A DNA stretch of 64,000 nucleotides from Ralstonia sp. SET104 (GTDB lineage: Bacteria; Pseudomonadota; Gammaproteobacteria; Burkholderiales; Burkholderiaceae), in assembly GCF_003851545.1 (NCBI RefSeq), contig NZ_BHVX01000005.1, forward strand, positions 62,001 to 126,000, read 5' to 3'. Of the stretch, positions 1 to 8,429 are shown in pieces. Positions within the stretch are counted from its first letter, which is position 1. Each line of letters starts with the position of its first letter. The position numbers and the translations under genes are program-made. The notes under the pieces are model-generated. The model ran no database searches. It saw only the letters and a program-made list of their open reading frames with translations, and was not told the DNA's origin.

Positions 1-212
1 CCTGGAATGCGGCCAACAGCCGGAACCGGCGGTTGTTTGCTGACCGCACTGGCCTGGGCGCTGCACGCAATACCGAGGCGTTTTTGTTGCAGACCTATCG
101 CCGCGATATGGGAAATGGCACGTTTGCGATGATGAAGGACGTTTCTGCGCCGATCTATGTGAAGGGACGGCACTGGGGTGGGGTGCGGATGGGCTACAAG
201 GTGGCGGGCTGA
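1..212 (+). CDS. Methyl-accepting chemotaxis protein, C-terminal end (5' truncated by window)
   Basis: The frame is open from the window edge to a TGA at 210-212 and gives about 69 residues. They include an RNRRLFADRTGLGAARNT stretch, FLLQTYRRD and APIYVKGRHWGGVRMGY near the end. From memory, this pattern is the C-terminal sensory (Cache-like) tail that follows the signalling domain in a group of beta-proteobacterial chemoreceptors. The signalling domain itself lies outside the window, so the assignment rests only on the tail. The gene converges on the MFS gene that ends at 488. Confidence 0.6.
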   Translation, partial: WNAANSRNRRLFADRTGLGAARNTEAFLLQTYRRDMGNGTFAMMKDVSAPIYVKGRHWGGVRMGYKVAG

Positions 213-232
213 GCGCCAGGGTGCATTGAGGG

Positions 233-337
233 GTTCTGGACATCGCCTTTGATGTTCAGAACGGCAGTGGTTGCGTTCGGAACTCCATCGGTGCGGTTTG
301 GAACCTTGTTGGTGGGGTTCTGGCGTTGGTGGTGTCC
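233..337. repeat. Five degenerate 21-bp repeats with GTTCNGAAC-like core
   Basis: The 9-mers GTTCTGGAC, GTTCAGAAC, GTTCGGAAC, GTTTGGAAC and GTTCTGGCG begin at 233, 254, 275, 296 and 317, exactly 21 bp apart. The middle copies are near-perfect GTTC-N-GAAC palindromes. The sequence between cores is not conserved. The array fills much of the 275-bp convergent intergenic region (213-487). In one minus-strand frame it reads as weak heptapeptide repeats, but no credible gene start supports translation. Confidence 0.6.
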
Positions 338-419
338 TTCTGTCGTGCCAAAGAAAGTCAGCAAAGACAGGCGCGCCCAAAAATCCACGGCGCCATCTGC
401 GGCAGGAACGTCAACGGCC

Positions 420-457
420 AAACCGCCGTGGCGCTTGGGTTGGCGCCACGGCGGTTT
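420..457. terminator. Bidirectional hairpin between convergent genes
   Basis: A perfect 15-bp inverted repeat (AAACCGCCGTGGCGC, 420-434, paired with 443-457) has an 8-nt loop. A and T runs flank both sides of the stem (AAA on the left, TTTCTTT on the right). It sits between the chemoreceptor end and the MFS gene end, as expected for a shared intrinsic terminator. Confidence 0.75.
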
Positions 458-487
458 CTTTGAGGGGTGGGTGCGGGTGCTCGGTGC

Positions 488-1810
488 TTAATGCTTGCGC
501 GTGCCGAGGATGACCAGCACCGCTGCACCCAACTCCAGCACGGCGACAAAGTACAGGCCGGCCGACAGGTGGCCGGTGCTCGTCTTCAGCCAGCCGATCA
601 TGTACGGCGCGACGAAGCCTGCCAGGTTGCCGATGGAGTTGATGAGTGCGATGCCGCCTGCGGCCGCGGTGCCCGCCAGGAATACGGCCGGGATCGACCA
701 GAACACCGGGAACGCGGCCAGAATGCCGATCGCTGCCACCGTCAATGAGATCAGTGCCAGCAACGGCGAGCCCAGCGTTGCGCCTGTCGCCACCAAGCCG
801 GCGCTGGCGATGAGGGCGGCCATGGCGCAGTGCATGCGGCGTTCGCCGGTGCGGTCAGAATGTGCTCCGTTCCACACCATCGCAATCGTGCCGGCGATGA
901 ACGGGATGGCCGAGATCAGGCCGATGTGGAAATTGCCCTGCACGCCCAGTTCCTTGATGATCGACGGCGTCCAGAACGCGATGGTGGCGTTGCCGCTGAC
1001 CACGCAGAAGTAGATCGCGGCGCAGATCCACACGCGGGCATTGGCCAGTGCGGCGCCAAACGAGGCGTGCTTGGCAGGGTCGCGGTTTTCCGCTTCAACG
1101 GTGCGGATGACGGCGTCTTGTTCGGCGGCGGAAAGCCACTTGGCCTGGCGCGGCGTCTCTGGCAGCCAGGCCAGCACGGCAAAGCCTGCCAGCACAGAAG
1201 GAATGCCTTCGAGCAGGAAGAGCCATTGCCAGTTGGCCAGGTGCCCCACGCCTTCCATGCGGCTCATGATGAAGCCCGCTACCGGGCCCCCCACCACGCC
1301 CGCAATCGCAAACGACGTCATAAACAGGCTGTTGATGCGCGCGCGATGTGCGCTGGGAAACCAGTACGTCAGGTACAGCACCACGCCCGGGAAAAAGCCC
1401 GCTTCGAAGATGCCCAGCAGGAAGCGCATCACGTAGAACGACGTTGGTGTCTTCACATAGATCATCGCCATCGAGGCCAGGCCCCACAGTATGGTGATGC
1501 GCGCCAGCGTTTTGCGTGCACCGATCTTTTCGAGCAGCAGGTTGCTCGGCACTTCAAACAGGAAGTAGCCGATGAAGAAGATGCCTGCGCCCAGGCCGTA
1601 CACCGCTTCGCTGAACTGCAGGTCTTGCAGCATCGACAGCTTGGCGAACCCGACGTTGACGCGGTCGATCCACGCGAGGATGAACAGCACCACCAGGAAC
1701 GGCACCAGCCGATACGCAATGCGGCGATAGGTGACATCCAGCTCGGTGCTGTGGAGCGGTTTGCCTGCGGGTTCTGCCGGATCGGCTTGCAGGGCTTGGG
1801 TTTGCGACAT
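488..1810 (-). CDS. MFS transporter, anion:cation symporter (ACS) family
   Basis: Inner-membrane secondary transporter of about 440 residues with twelve predicted membrane segments. The N-terminal pattern RIAYRLVPFLVVLFILAWID-RVNVGFAKL followed by FEVPSNLLLEKIGAR is typical of the ACS family, which imports small carboxylates such as phthalate, tartrate or hexuronates. The ATG at 1810 is chosen because GGAGGA lies 4-5 bases before it; an upstream TTG at 1822 would overlap this ribosome site. It lies 167 bp after the amidase gene on the same strand and probably imports the substrate of that cluster. The substrate cannot be read from the sequence. Confidence 0.85.
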   Translation of the reverse strand: MSQTQALQADPAEPAGKPLHSTELDVTYRRIAYRLVPFLVVLFILAWIDRVNVGFAKLSMLQDLQFSEAVYGLGAGIFFIGYFLFEVPSNLLLEKIGARKTLARITILWGLASMAMIYVKTPTSFYVMRFLLGIFEAGFFPGVVLYLTYWFPSAHRARINSLFMTSFAIAGVVGGPVAGFIMSRMEGVGHLANWQWLFLLEGIPSVLAGFAVLAWLPETPRQAKWLSAAEQDAVIRTVEAENRDPAKHASFGAALANARVWICAAIYFCVVSGNATIAFWTPSIIKELGVQGNFHIGLISAIPFIAGTIAMVWNGAHSDRTGERRMHCAMAALIASAGLVATGATLGSPLLALISLTVAAIGILAAFPVFWSIPAVFLAGTAAAGGIALINSIGNLAGFVAPYMIGWLKTSTGHLSAGLYFVAVLELGAAVLVILGTRKH

Positions 1811-1977
1811 GGTTTCCTCCAATGGCGTGAGAGCTTGCCTGCGCTTCGTTGTGCCGCTTGGGTGTGCGAAACGCAGGCACGAGTTGGGCCCGGCGCGTCT
1901 GTGCGCGCGCCTTTGATGTGGCTTACGGAAACCGCCTGCGTGGCCCGGACGCCGGCGGGGGTGTTCTGGCTAGCCGG

Positions 1978-3336
1978 TCAACGCAGGGCAGCCTCCACCG
2001 CCCGGCCGACGCGCAGGATGCGCGCGTCGTCGCCCGCCAGACCGCAGATCGACAAGCCGACCGGCAGTTCGCTGGCGGCCTCGTTGGCGATATGCACGGG
2101 CAGCGTCAGCGCGCAGCCATCCAGGAAATTGATCACGCTCGGGTTGCGCAGCGTGAGTGCGTTGGTGCGGAAGAACTGCGCGTCATCGGTTTCGAGCGGC
2201 GCGACTTCGGGCGGCACGATGGCCACCGTCGGCATCAGCCATGCATCGAAGTTGCTTAGGCGCTTGCGCGCGGCGGCAATCATGCGTACGCGTGCGTCCA
2301 TCACGTCGATGTAGGCAGCGGCGCCCATCTGTTCGCCGCGGCGGATGCGTGCCGCAACGCGCGGGTCGTATTGCGCTTCGGCGCGCGCCAGCAGCGGGCG
2401 GTGCCATGCGTATGCCTCGGCTGCCGTGAGTCCGCCGCCGCTGTTGATCTCGGGCAGTTGCAGCAGCTCGGGGAAACCGAAACGCACGATGTGCGCGCCG
2501 GCGCGTTCAAGCCGTTCCAGGGCGCGGTGGAATGCGGTGGCGACCGTGTCGTCGAGGTCCGCGCCCACGTAGTCCTGCGTGACGCCAAGGCGCAGGCCGG
2601 CCAGCGGCACGGCGTCGGTATCGAGCGTCTCTGCGCTGAGGATGGCATCGACGATGGCGCAGCAGTCGACCGAGTTGGCCAGCGGCCCACCCGAGTCGAG
2701 CGAGGTGGACAGCGGAATGCCGCCCATCATCGGCACGCGGCGCGCGGTGGGTTTGAAACCGGTCAGCGCGCAGAAGGCCGATGGGATGCGGATCGAGCCG
2801 CCCGTGTCGGTGCCGAGCGCCGCCACGGCCATGCCGCCCGCAACCGTAACCGCACCGCCCGAGGTGGAGCCGCCGGCGGCGCGCGTGCCGTCGGCCGGCG
2901 TGCGCGGCGTACCGTAGTGCGGGTTCAGGCCCAGGCCCGAGAACGCGAACTCGCTCATGTTGGTGCGGCCGAGCAGCACCGCACCGGCCGCGCGCAGGCG
3001 CGCGACCGCGGTGGCATCGGCGGTGGCGGGGGGCTGATGCGCCAGTGCGCGCGAGCCGGCCGCCGTCACCTGGCCCGCCACGTCAAACAGATCCTTGATC
3101 GACACCGGCAAGCCTGCCAGCAACGACGGCACATTGCCCGCCGCGCGCGCGGCATCGGCGGCACGCGCCATGGCACGCGCCGCTTGCACATCGAGACTCA
3201 CATAGGCAGCGCCATCGGCAGCCCGATGCGCCTTGGCGCGCTCCAGCGCGGCTTCTGTCAACGCGACACTGGTGATGCGGCCGGCAGCCAGTTCAGCGGC
3301 CAGCGCGCGGATCATGTTCGGGCGGGGCGTCATCAT
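1978..3336 (-). CDS. Amidase, amidase-signature family
   Basis: Amidase-signature hydrolase of about 452 residues, the family that includes GatA, allophanate hydrolase and FAAH. The Lys-cisSer-Ser triad is visible: Lys81 in LPVSIKD, Ser157 in GGSTSGG and the nucleophile Ser181 in GTDTGGSIR. There is no signal peptide, so it should be cytoplasmic. The start at 3336 follows GGAG by about 8 bases; a longer frame to 3405 would run into the DUF2848 gene. It lies 37 bp after the DUF2848 gene, probably in one operon. It is unlikely to be GatA, because no gatB or gatC is near and the context is catabolic. The substrate amide is unknown. Confidence 0.88.
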   Translation of the reverse strand: MMTPRPNMIRALAAELAAGRITSVALTEAALERAKAHRAADGAAYVSLDVQAARAMARAADAARAAGNVPSLLAGLPVSIKDLFDVAGQVTAAGSRALAHQPPATADATAVARLRAAGAVLLGRTNMSEFAFSGLGLNPHYGTPRTPADGTRAAGGSTSGGAVTVAGGMAVAALGTDTGGSIRIPSAFCALTGFKPTARRVPMMGGIPLSTSLDSGGPLANSVDCCAIVDAILSAETLDTDAVPLAGLRLGVTQDYVGADLDDTVATAFHRALERLERAGAHIVRFGFPELLQLPEINSGGGLTAAEAYAWHRPLLARAEAQYDPRVAARIRRGEQMGAAAYIDVMDARVRMIAAARKRLSNFDAWLMPTVAIVPPEVAPLETDDAQFFRTNALTLRNPSVINFLDGCALTLPVHIANEAASELPVGLSICGLAGDDARILRVGRAVEAALR

Positions 3337-3373
3337 GCGGTGGTCTCCGATGTTTCCGATTGGGTGGGGTGCT

Positions 3374-4051
3374 TCAGCCCTCGACGGGCAGAGAGTCCAC
3401 AGCATACTGGTGACGCAGTTCGCGCCCCGACACCGGATCGATCAGCGCCATGTTGAAGGCTTCGCCAAAGCCGAGTTCACCGATGATGGGCTGCGTGCCG
3501 CCGAACATGGCGGTGCCCACCGGCAGGGTGTCGGCGCCGGTGTAGCGGCGGATCAGGTCACGCGGGTCGAGCATGCGCGTGACGCCGCCCTCCTGGTACA
3601 GCGCGGTCTGGCCGTCGCGGGTGCGCCAGGTCTTCATCTGCAGGCTGTCCCAGTGATCAGCCAGCGCGTCGAAGTGCCACACGTCACGGCTCACGGGCTT
3701 GGCGCACATCTGCTTGGAGACCGTTACGCCATAGGCTTCGACCTTGCGGTCGGTGTGATCCGAACCGATGCCGACCAGCAGGCCCATCGGCGTGGAATAC
3801 AGCACGAATTCCGCTTCGCCCGACGAATCGGCGCCGGGAATTTCCACGCGGGCATCGGTGGTCAGCAGCGAGGCCGACACGCGATAGAAGCACGGCACGC
3901 GCGCCGGGCGCGCTACGCCAATCGCTTCCAGTTCAGCAATGTGGTGTTCGACGGCTTGGGCATCGCGGCCGGTCCAGCCGGCAATGACGAGGTGGTCCAC
4001 GGTCACGTCGATGGGGCCGTGGCCGATCAGGTTCAGGTGCAGCGTGGTCAT
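3374..4051 (-). CDS. DUF2848 family protein
   Basis: A 225-residue soluble protein that I recognise as DUF2848 from the block SDHTDRKVEAYGVTVSKQMC, the FYRVSASLL stretch and the C-terminal FGGTQPIIGELGFGEAFNM. The family has no assigned reaction that I know of. Members commonly sit beside amidases and FCD-type GntR regulators, as here, so a role in hydrolysing or isomerising a small acid is plausible but inferred. The start at 4051 is chosen because the frame further upstream overlaps the GntR gene in a different phase. The gaps to both neighbours are about 38 bp, so the three genes are probably cotranscribed. Confidence 0.8.
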   Translation of the reverse strand: MTTLHLNLIGHGPIDVTVDHLVIAGWTGRDAQAVEHHIAELEAIGVARPARVPCFYRVSASLLTTDARVEIPGADSSGEAEFVLYSTPMGLLVGIGSDHTDRKVEAYGVTVSKQMCAKPVSRDVWHFDALADHWDSLQMKTWRTRDGQTALYQEGGVTRMLDPRDLIRRYTGADTLPVGTAMFGGTQPIIGELGFGEAFNMALIDPVSGRELRHQYAVDSLPVEG

Positions 4052-4089
4052 GCGGGAATCCAGTAATGCGTTGAGGCGGAAAACGACGA

Positions 4090-4812
4090 TCAGAGCGTGC
4101 GGATGATCGTGCGGCGGAACTCGTCGATGTGCTCTCGGATGGCCTCGCGCGCCGCGGGCACGTCGCGGCGTTCCAGCGCATCGAGCACGGCGAGGTGCTC
4201 GTCGTACACGTTCTGCAGGTGTTGCGGCTCCGACAGCGAGAGGAACCAGAACCGCGCCTGCTTTTCGTGCAGCCCGCGCAGCAGTTCGGCCAGCACGCGG
4301 TTGCGCGAGGCGGCAGAAATGGCGAGGTGGAACTTGAGGTCCAGCGCCGCGAGCGCGGCAATGTCGCGGTGCTCGATCAGCGCGGGTGATGCATCGACGA
4401 TGGCCCGCATGGCTTCGAAATCCGCCGGGTGGGCGCGCTCGGCAGCGAGCGTCACGCAAAGAATCTCGTTGGTGGCGCGCACCTCGATCATGTCGAGCAC
4501 GTCATTGAGCGATAGCGGTGTGACCAGCACGCCCTTGCGCGGCAGGATTTGCACCAGCCCCTCGACCTCCAGACGATGCAGCGCCTGGTGGATCGGTGTG
4601 CGGCCCAGGCCGAGCAGCGCGCCGAGCTGTGCTTCGTTGAGCGGCTCGCCGGGGCGGAATTCGCACGCCATGATGCGGCGCTTGATTTCGGCATAGGCGA
4701 GTTCGCGCATGGCGGCGCCTTTGGGAGCGTGCGCGGCGGGTTCAACGGCAAACGGTGCAGATGCGGGCGCGGGTTTGGCGGAGCCGGAAACCAGTTTGAT
4801 CGGACGCGACAT
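4090..4812 (-). CDS. GntR family regulator, FadR/FCD subfamily
   Basis: A 240-residue regulator. Residues about 40-105 form the winged helix (YAEIKRRIMACEFRPGEPLNE, then LGRTPIHQALHRLEVEGLV). The rest is an all-helical FCD ligand domain (ATNEILCVTLAAERA, DLKFHLAISAASRN, EHLAVLDALERRD). It is the first gene of the leftward amidase operon and is divergent from the flavin monooxygenase, so it probably controls both. A TGTGA-N4-TCACA palindrome just upstream is a candidate operator. The start at 4812 follows a GAGG; a longer frame to 4893 would include that palindrome. Confidence 0.88.
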   Translation of the reverse strand: MSRPIKLVSGSAKPAPASAPFAVEPAAHAPKGAAMRELAYAEIKRRIMACEFRPGEPLNEAQLGALLGLGRTPIHQALHRLEVEGLVQILPRKGVLVTPLSLNDVLDMIEVRATNEILCVTLAAERAHPADFEAMRAIVDASPALIEHRDIAALAALDLKFHLAISAASRNRVLAELLRGLHEKQARFWFLSLSEPQHLQNVYDEHLAVLDALERRDVPAAREAIREHIDEFRRTIIRTL

Positions 4813-4852
4813 TGGGGCGGCCTCGAATCTCGTAAAAGTCGAGTGATGGTAT

Positions 4853-4866
4853 TGTGATATCTCACA
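4853..4866. promoter_or_regulatory. Candidate GntR operator (TGTGA-TATC-TCACA)
   Basis: A 5-bp perfect dyad with a 4-bp centre lies 41 bp before the GntR start and 123 bp before the monooxygenase start, in their shared divergent region. FCD GntR proteins usually bind short dyads of this kind and often autoregulate. The half-sites also resemble a CRP half-site, though the spacing is short for CRP. Confidence 0.45.
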
Positions 4867-4988
4867 GAGCGTCAAGAGACCAACGCACCGCATTCAGCGC
4901 CATTCGTCTAGGGATTTGCCCTGAGATACCGCCGGCGGGATACCGTTGAAATTCGTTATAGACTGCAACAAATTTCACGGAGACAGCC

Positions 4989-6254
4989 ATGAAGATCGCC
5001 ATCATCGGGGCGGGTATCGGCGGCCTTACGCTCGCGTTGATGGCGCAGCGCCAGGGCTTTGAGGTCGAGATATGGGAGGCGGTGCAGACGTTGCGGCCGC
5101 TGGGCGTGGGCATCAACCTGCTGCCGCATGCCGCGCGCCAGTTGTGCGAGCTGGGGCTGGAAGACACGCTGGGTGCGCTGGCGATCCGCACCTCGGCGCT
5201 GGCCTACTACAACCGTCTGGGCCAGCCGATCTGGCACGAGCCGCGCGGGCTGGCGGCGGGCTACGACTGGCCGCAGTTCTCCATCCACCGTGGTGAATTC
5301 CAGATGGCGCTGGCCGATGCCGTGGCGCAGCGGCTTGGGCCGGACTGCATTCGCCTGGGCCATAGCTTTGAAGCCGTTCAATCGACCGGCGAGAAGGGCG
5401 GGCCCGTCAGCTTTACGCTCCGTGATCGAGCCAACGACGCCATCGTCGAATCCTCGGCCGACGTGTTGATCGGCGCAGATGGCATCCACTCAGCCGTGCG
5501 CAGGCACTTCTACCCGGCGGGCGATGCACCGCGCTTTGCCGGCCGCATGCTGTGGCGCGCCGTCACTGAAGCCGAGCCTTATCTCGACGGCCGCACCATG
5601 TTCATGGCGGGCCACCAAGATCAAAAGTTCGTCGCTTATCCAATTTCCGAACCGCTGCGTCAGCAGGGACGCTCACGCATCAACTGGATTGCCGAGCTGC
5701 GCGTGCCTGACGAAGCCCCGCCGCGCAGCGACTGGAACCGCGAGGTCGACCGCGCCATCTTCCGCAGTGCCTTTGCCGACTGGAAATGGGATTGGATCGA
5801 CATCCCGGCGTTGATTGACGGCGCGCAGGCCGTGTACGAATTCCCACTGGTCGACAAAGACCCGCTGCCGCGCTGGACTTTCGGCCGCGTCACGCTGCTG
5901 GGCGACGCGGCGCACCCGATGTACCCCATCGGCTCAAACGGCAGTGCGCAGGCCATTCTCGATGCGCGCGCGCTGATCGATTGCCTGCTCGCCACGCGTG
6001 ACACGGGCGTTGCGTTGCGCGAGTACGAAGCCGACCGCTTGCCGCGCACGGCCGGCATCGTGCTGCGCAACCGCCTGAATGGGCCGGAGCAGGTCATGCA
6101 GCTCGCGCATGAACGCGCGCCGCAAGGCTTTGCGCGCATCGACGACGTGATCCCGCGCGCCGAGCTGGAAGGGATCGCAATGCGCTATAAAAAACTGGCC
6201 GGCTTCGATCCGCAATCACTGCGCGATCAACCGCCCATGCCCGGCCGCGCCTGA
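4989..6254 (+). CDS. FAD-dependent monooxygenase (PhzS / salicylate hydroxylase-like)
   Basis: A 421-residue class A flavoprotein monooxygenase. It has the Rossmann motif GAGIGG (residues 7-12), the NADPH/FAD motif GADG (162-165) and the ribityl-binding GDAAHP (GD at 305-306). It is expected to hydroxylate an aromatic or N-heteroaromatic ring using NAD(P)H and O2 in the cytoplasm. The sequence fits the group often annotated flavin-dependent oxidoreductase, related to PhzS. Its divergence from GntR and proximity to an amidase suggest it acts on the acid released by that amidase, but this is inference. Confidence 0.85.
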   Translation: MKIAIIGAGIGGLTLALMAQRQGFEVEIWEAVQTLRPLGVGINLLPHAARQLCELGLEDTLGALAIRTSALAYYNRLGQPIWHEPRGLAAGYDWPQFSIHRGEFQMALADAVAQRLGPDCIRLGHSFEAVQSTGEKGGPVSFTLRDRANDAIVESSADVLIGADGIHSAVRRHFYPAGDAPRFAGRMLWRAVTEAEPYLDGRTMFMAGHQDQKFVAYPISEPLRQQGRSRINWIAELRVPDEAPPRSDWNREVDRAIFRSAFADWKWDWIDIPALIDGAQAVYEFPLVDKDPLPRWTFGRVTLLGDAAHPMYPIGSNGSAQAILDARALIDCLLATRDTGVALREYEADRLPRTAGIVLRNRLNGPEQVMQLAHERAPQGFARIDDVIPRAELEGIAMRYKKLAGFDPQSLRDQPPMPGRA

Positions 6255-6296
6255 ACAACCGCAAGACATCCACACGCCAGAAGAGAAGAGGAGCCT

Positions 6297-7430
6297 ATGA
6301 CCATCCGCCGCACCCTCTGCGCCGCAGCCGCGCTGTTGCTCGCCACGGCTGCCCATGCCGAAATCGTCGTCGGCGTGAGCTTGTCGACCACGGGGCCATC
6401 GGCGTCGCTCGGCATCACACAGAAGAACTCGCTGGCGTTTTATCCGGACGCCATCGGCGGTGAAAAGCTGCGCCTCGTGGTGGTGGACGACGCCTCAGAC
6501 CCAAGCACCGGCACACGTCTGGCGCGCAAGCTGGTGACGGAGGATCACGTTGACATCATCGTCGGCTCATCGGCTGTGGCGCCGTCGATTGCGATTGCCG
6601 AAGTCGCCACAGAATCCCACACGCCACAGTTGGCGCTGGCGCCAGTTGAACTGAAGCCGGGCAAGGGCGATTGGACGTACCGTCTGGCGCAACCCATCTC
6701 GTTGATGGCCGAGGCGATTGCCACACACATGGCCGCGTCCGGGATCAAGAACGTCGGCTTCATCGGCTTTGCCGATGCCTATGGCGAGAGCTGGCTGAAG
6801 GACTTCACCGCTGCCGCCACGCCGCGCGGCATCAAGATTGCCGATGTGGAGCGCTATGCCCGCGCTGATACCAGCGTGACGGGGCAGGTGGCAAAGCTGG
6901 TCAGCGTGAAGCCCGATGCAATTCTGGTGGCTGGCGCGGGTACCGGCGCGGCGCTGCCGCACACGGCGTTGCGCGATCGTGGCTATGCGGGGCCGATCTA
7001 TCAGACGCACGGCGCGGCCACGAAAGACCTGATCCGCATCGGCGGCAAGTCGGTCGATGGGGCTATCCTGCCGGCGGGGCCGGTCATTGTGGCCGAGCAG
7101 TTGCCCGACAGCCATCCGAGCAAGAAGACTGCGCTCGAATATGTCATGCGCTATGAGAAGGCCAACGGCCCCGACACGCGCACGCAGTTCGGCGCCCACA
7201 CGTGGGACGCGCTGCAGGTGCTCCAGCGCATCGTGCCGGTGGCGCTCAAGAAGGCCAGGCCGGGCACGCCGGAGTTCCGCCAGGCGCTGAAGAACGCGCT
7301 GGAATCTGAGCACGACATCGTCGTCTCGCACGGCGTGCTCAATTACACTGCCGCAGACCATTTTGGCTTCGACGCGCGCGGCCGCGTGCTGCTGACCATC
7401 GACCATGGCAAATGGAAACTATTGAACTGA
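6297..7430 (+). CDS. Branched-chain-type ABC transporter substrate-binding protein
   Basis: A 377-residue periplasmic binding protein of the LivJ/LivK type I fold. It has a clear signal peptide (basic start, hydrophobic core, cleavage near AHA-E at about residue 21) followed by VVGVSLSTTGPSASLG. AGGAG precedes the ATG. It lies 42 bp after the monooxygenase, so is probably cotranscribed. No permease or ATPase subunit is nearby; it may use components encoded elsewhere or act as a ligand sensor. Relatives bind aromatic acids as well as amino acids, which would suit this catabolic cluster. Confidence 0.85.
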   Translation: MTIRRTLCAAAALLLATAAHAEIVVGVSLSTTGPSASLGITQKNSLAFYPDAIGGEKLRLVVVDDASDPSTGTRLARKLVTEDHVDIIVGSSAVAPSIAIAEVATESHTPQLALAPVELKPGKGDWTYRLAQPISLMAEAIATHMAASGIKNVGFIGFADAYGESWLKDFTAAATPRGIKIADVERYARADTSVTGQVAKLVSVKPDAILVAGAGTGAALPHTALRDRGYAGPIYQTHGAATKDLIRIGGKSVDGAILPAGPVIVAEQLPDSHPSKKTALEYVMRYEKANGPDTRTQFGAHTWDALQVLQRIVPVALKKARPGTPEFRQALKNALESEHDIVVSHGVLNYTAADHFGFDARGRVLLTIDHGKWKLLN

Positions 7431-7503
7431 AACGCACGTGCGTGCATGGCCGACGGCCGCCTCGCCGACGATAATCGAGGGGTCTTCCACCATCGACACC
7501 GCC

Positions 7504-8019
7504 ATGCCGCGCACGCCCAAAGCTGACGACCTGTATCCCGCCGTGGCCCCTTCCGGCCACTTCAACCCGCACCTGGCGGACGTGGAGTATGGCGCGCTCG
7601 ACGGGCTGGTCGGCTATGCGGTGCGGCGCGCGCAGTTGCACATCTACGAAGATTTCGTGCGCTCGCTGCAAGCGTGGAACATCACGCCGCCGCGCTTCTC
7701 GGCCATGACCGTGATTGCGCACAACCCCAACCTCAAGCTGACCGAGCTGGCCAACATCCTGGGCGTGGCGCGCTCCGGCGCGGTGCTACTGGTCGATACG
7801 CTGGAAGACATGGGCATGGTCGAGCGCCAGCCTTCGCCCAAGGACAAACGCGCCTTCCGGCTCGTGTTGACAGCCAAGGGTGCGACCACCCTGGACGACA
7901 TCACCCGGGCCGTGATCGCCCATGATGCCCGCGTGACGGCGCATCTTTCGGCCAATGAACGGCAGACCCTGCTGGCGCTGCTGAACAAGCTGGCATCAGG
8001 GCCGGATGGCGCTTCCTGA
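7504..8019 (+). CDS. MarR family transcriptional regulator
   Basis: A 171-residue winged-helix regulator. The central part reads TELANILGVARSGAVLLVDTLEDMGMVERQPSPKDKRAFRLVLT, which is the recognition helix and the DxR wing of the MarR fold. MarR proteins usually respond to aromatic carboxylates, so it fits the monooxygenase and binding-protein genes just upstream (73 bp gap). The ATG at 7504 is chosen by similarity to normal MarR length; its ribosome site is weak. Direction and spacing make it the last gene of the rightward unit. Confidence 0.87.
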   Translation: MPRTPKADDLYPAVAPSGHFNPHLADVEYGALDGLVGYAVRRAQLHIYEDFVRSLQAWNITPPRFSAMTVIAHNPNLKLTELANILGVARSGAVLLVDTLEDMGMVERQPSPKDKRAFRLVLTAKGATTLDDITRAVIAHDARVTAHLSANERQTLLALLNKLASGPDGAS

Positions 8020-8045
8020 TCGGCCAGCCGGTGCGCCCAAATGGC

Positions 8046-8075
8046 AAGCGGCCCGAATGTGGGCCGCTTTGCTTT
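8046..8075. terminator. Intrinsic terminator between convergent genes
   Basis: The stem AAGCGGCCC (8046-8054) pairs perfectly with GGGCCGCTT (8061-8069), with a 6-nt loop, and is followed by TGCTTT. It lies between the end of the marR-type gene and the end of the minus-strand gene. Confidence 0.7.
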
Positions 8076-8087
8076 GGTGCCAATGCA

Positions 8088-8429
8088 TTAGCGTTTGTTC
8101 GCGTCGATGGCCTTCTGCCAGAGGTCCTTGTCTGGCGGATAGAGCGAATCGAAGTACTCGCGCAGCGTGCAGATCTCCTGGACGATCTCGAACGGAAAGC
8201 CCTGGCGGCCGCCGCGGTCGTCCATCTGCAAGCTGTTCAGATAGCGCCGGCAGCCGATGAAATCCGCCCACTTGGCAGCGATCGTGTTGATGATGCGCGG
8301 GAACTTGCGACCGAGTTCGATCGGCCGCACCTGGTCGGGCAAGGACGCGAGCCACCGGATGGCGTCGCGGTTGAGCGCGAAGTCATCGGTGTTCTGCTGC
8401 TTGCGGTGAGACATGGGATCTTGAGTCAT
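8088..8429 (-). CDS. Hypothetical protein, 113 aa
   Basis: I do not recognise a family. The product is a soluble, mixed-charge protein with the stretch RPIELGRKFPRIINTIAAKW and a C-terminal segment rich in acidic and aromatic residues (LREYFDSLYPPDKDLW). There is no signal peptide or membrane segment. An alternative ATG at 8414 would give 108 residues; neither start has a strong ribosome site. The compact domain-like composition and the terminator just beyond its end support a real gene. Confidence 0.6.
   Translation of the reverse strand: MTQDPMSHRKQQNTDDFALNRDAIRWLASLPDQVRPIELGRKFPRIINTIAAKWADFIGCRRYLNSLQMDDRGGRQGFPFEIVQEICTLREYFDSLYPPDKDLWQKAIDANKR

Noticed and set aside
194..421. Minus-strand 75-codon frame with heptapeptide-like repeats
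   Set aside because: It merely reads through the 21-bp DNA repeat and terminator region, lacks a ribosome site, and overlaps the chemoreceptor end.
2371..3456. Long plus-strand open frame opposite the amidase gene
   Set aside because: Arg/Gly/His-rich shadow of a high-GC gene with no ribosome site; the minus-strand amidase has catalytic motifs.
3374..4459. Extended reading of the DUF2848 gene to 361 codons
   Set aside because: The extra N-terminus overlaps the GntR gene in another phase and is Arg/Pro-rich; the true family start is at 4051.
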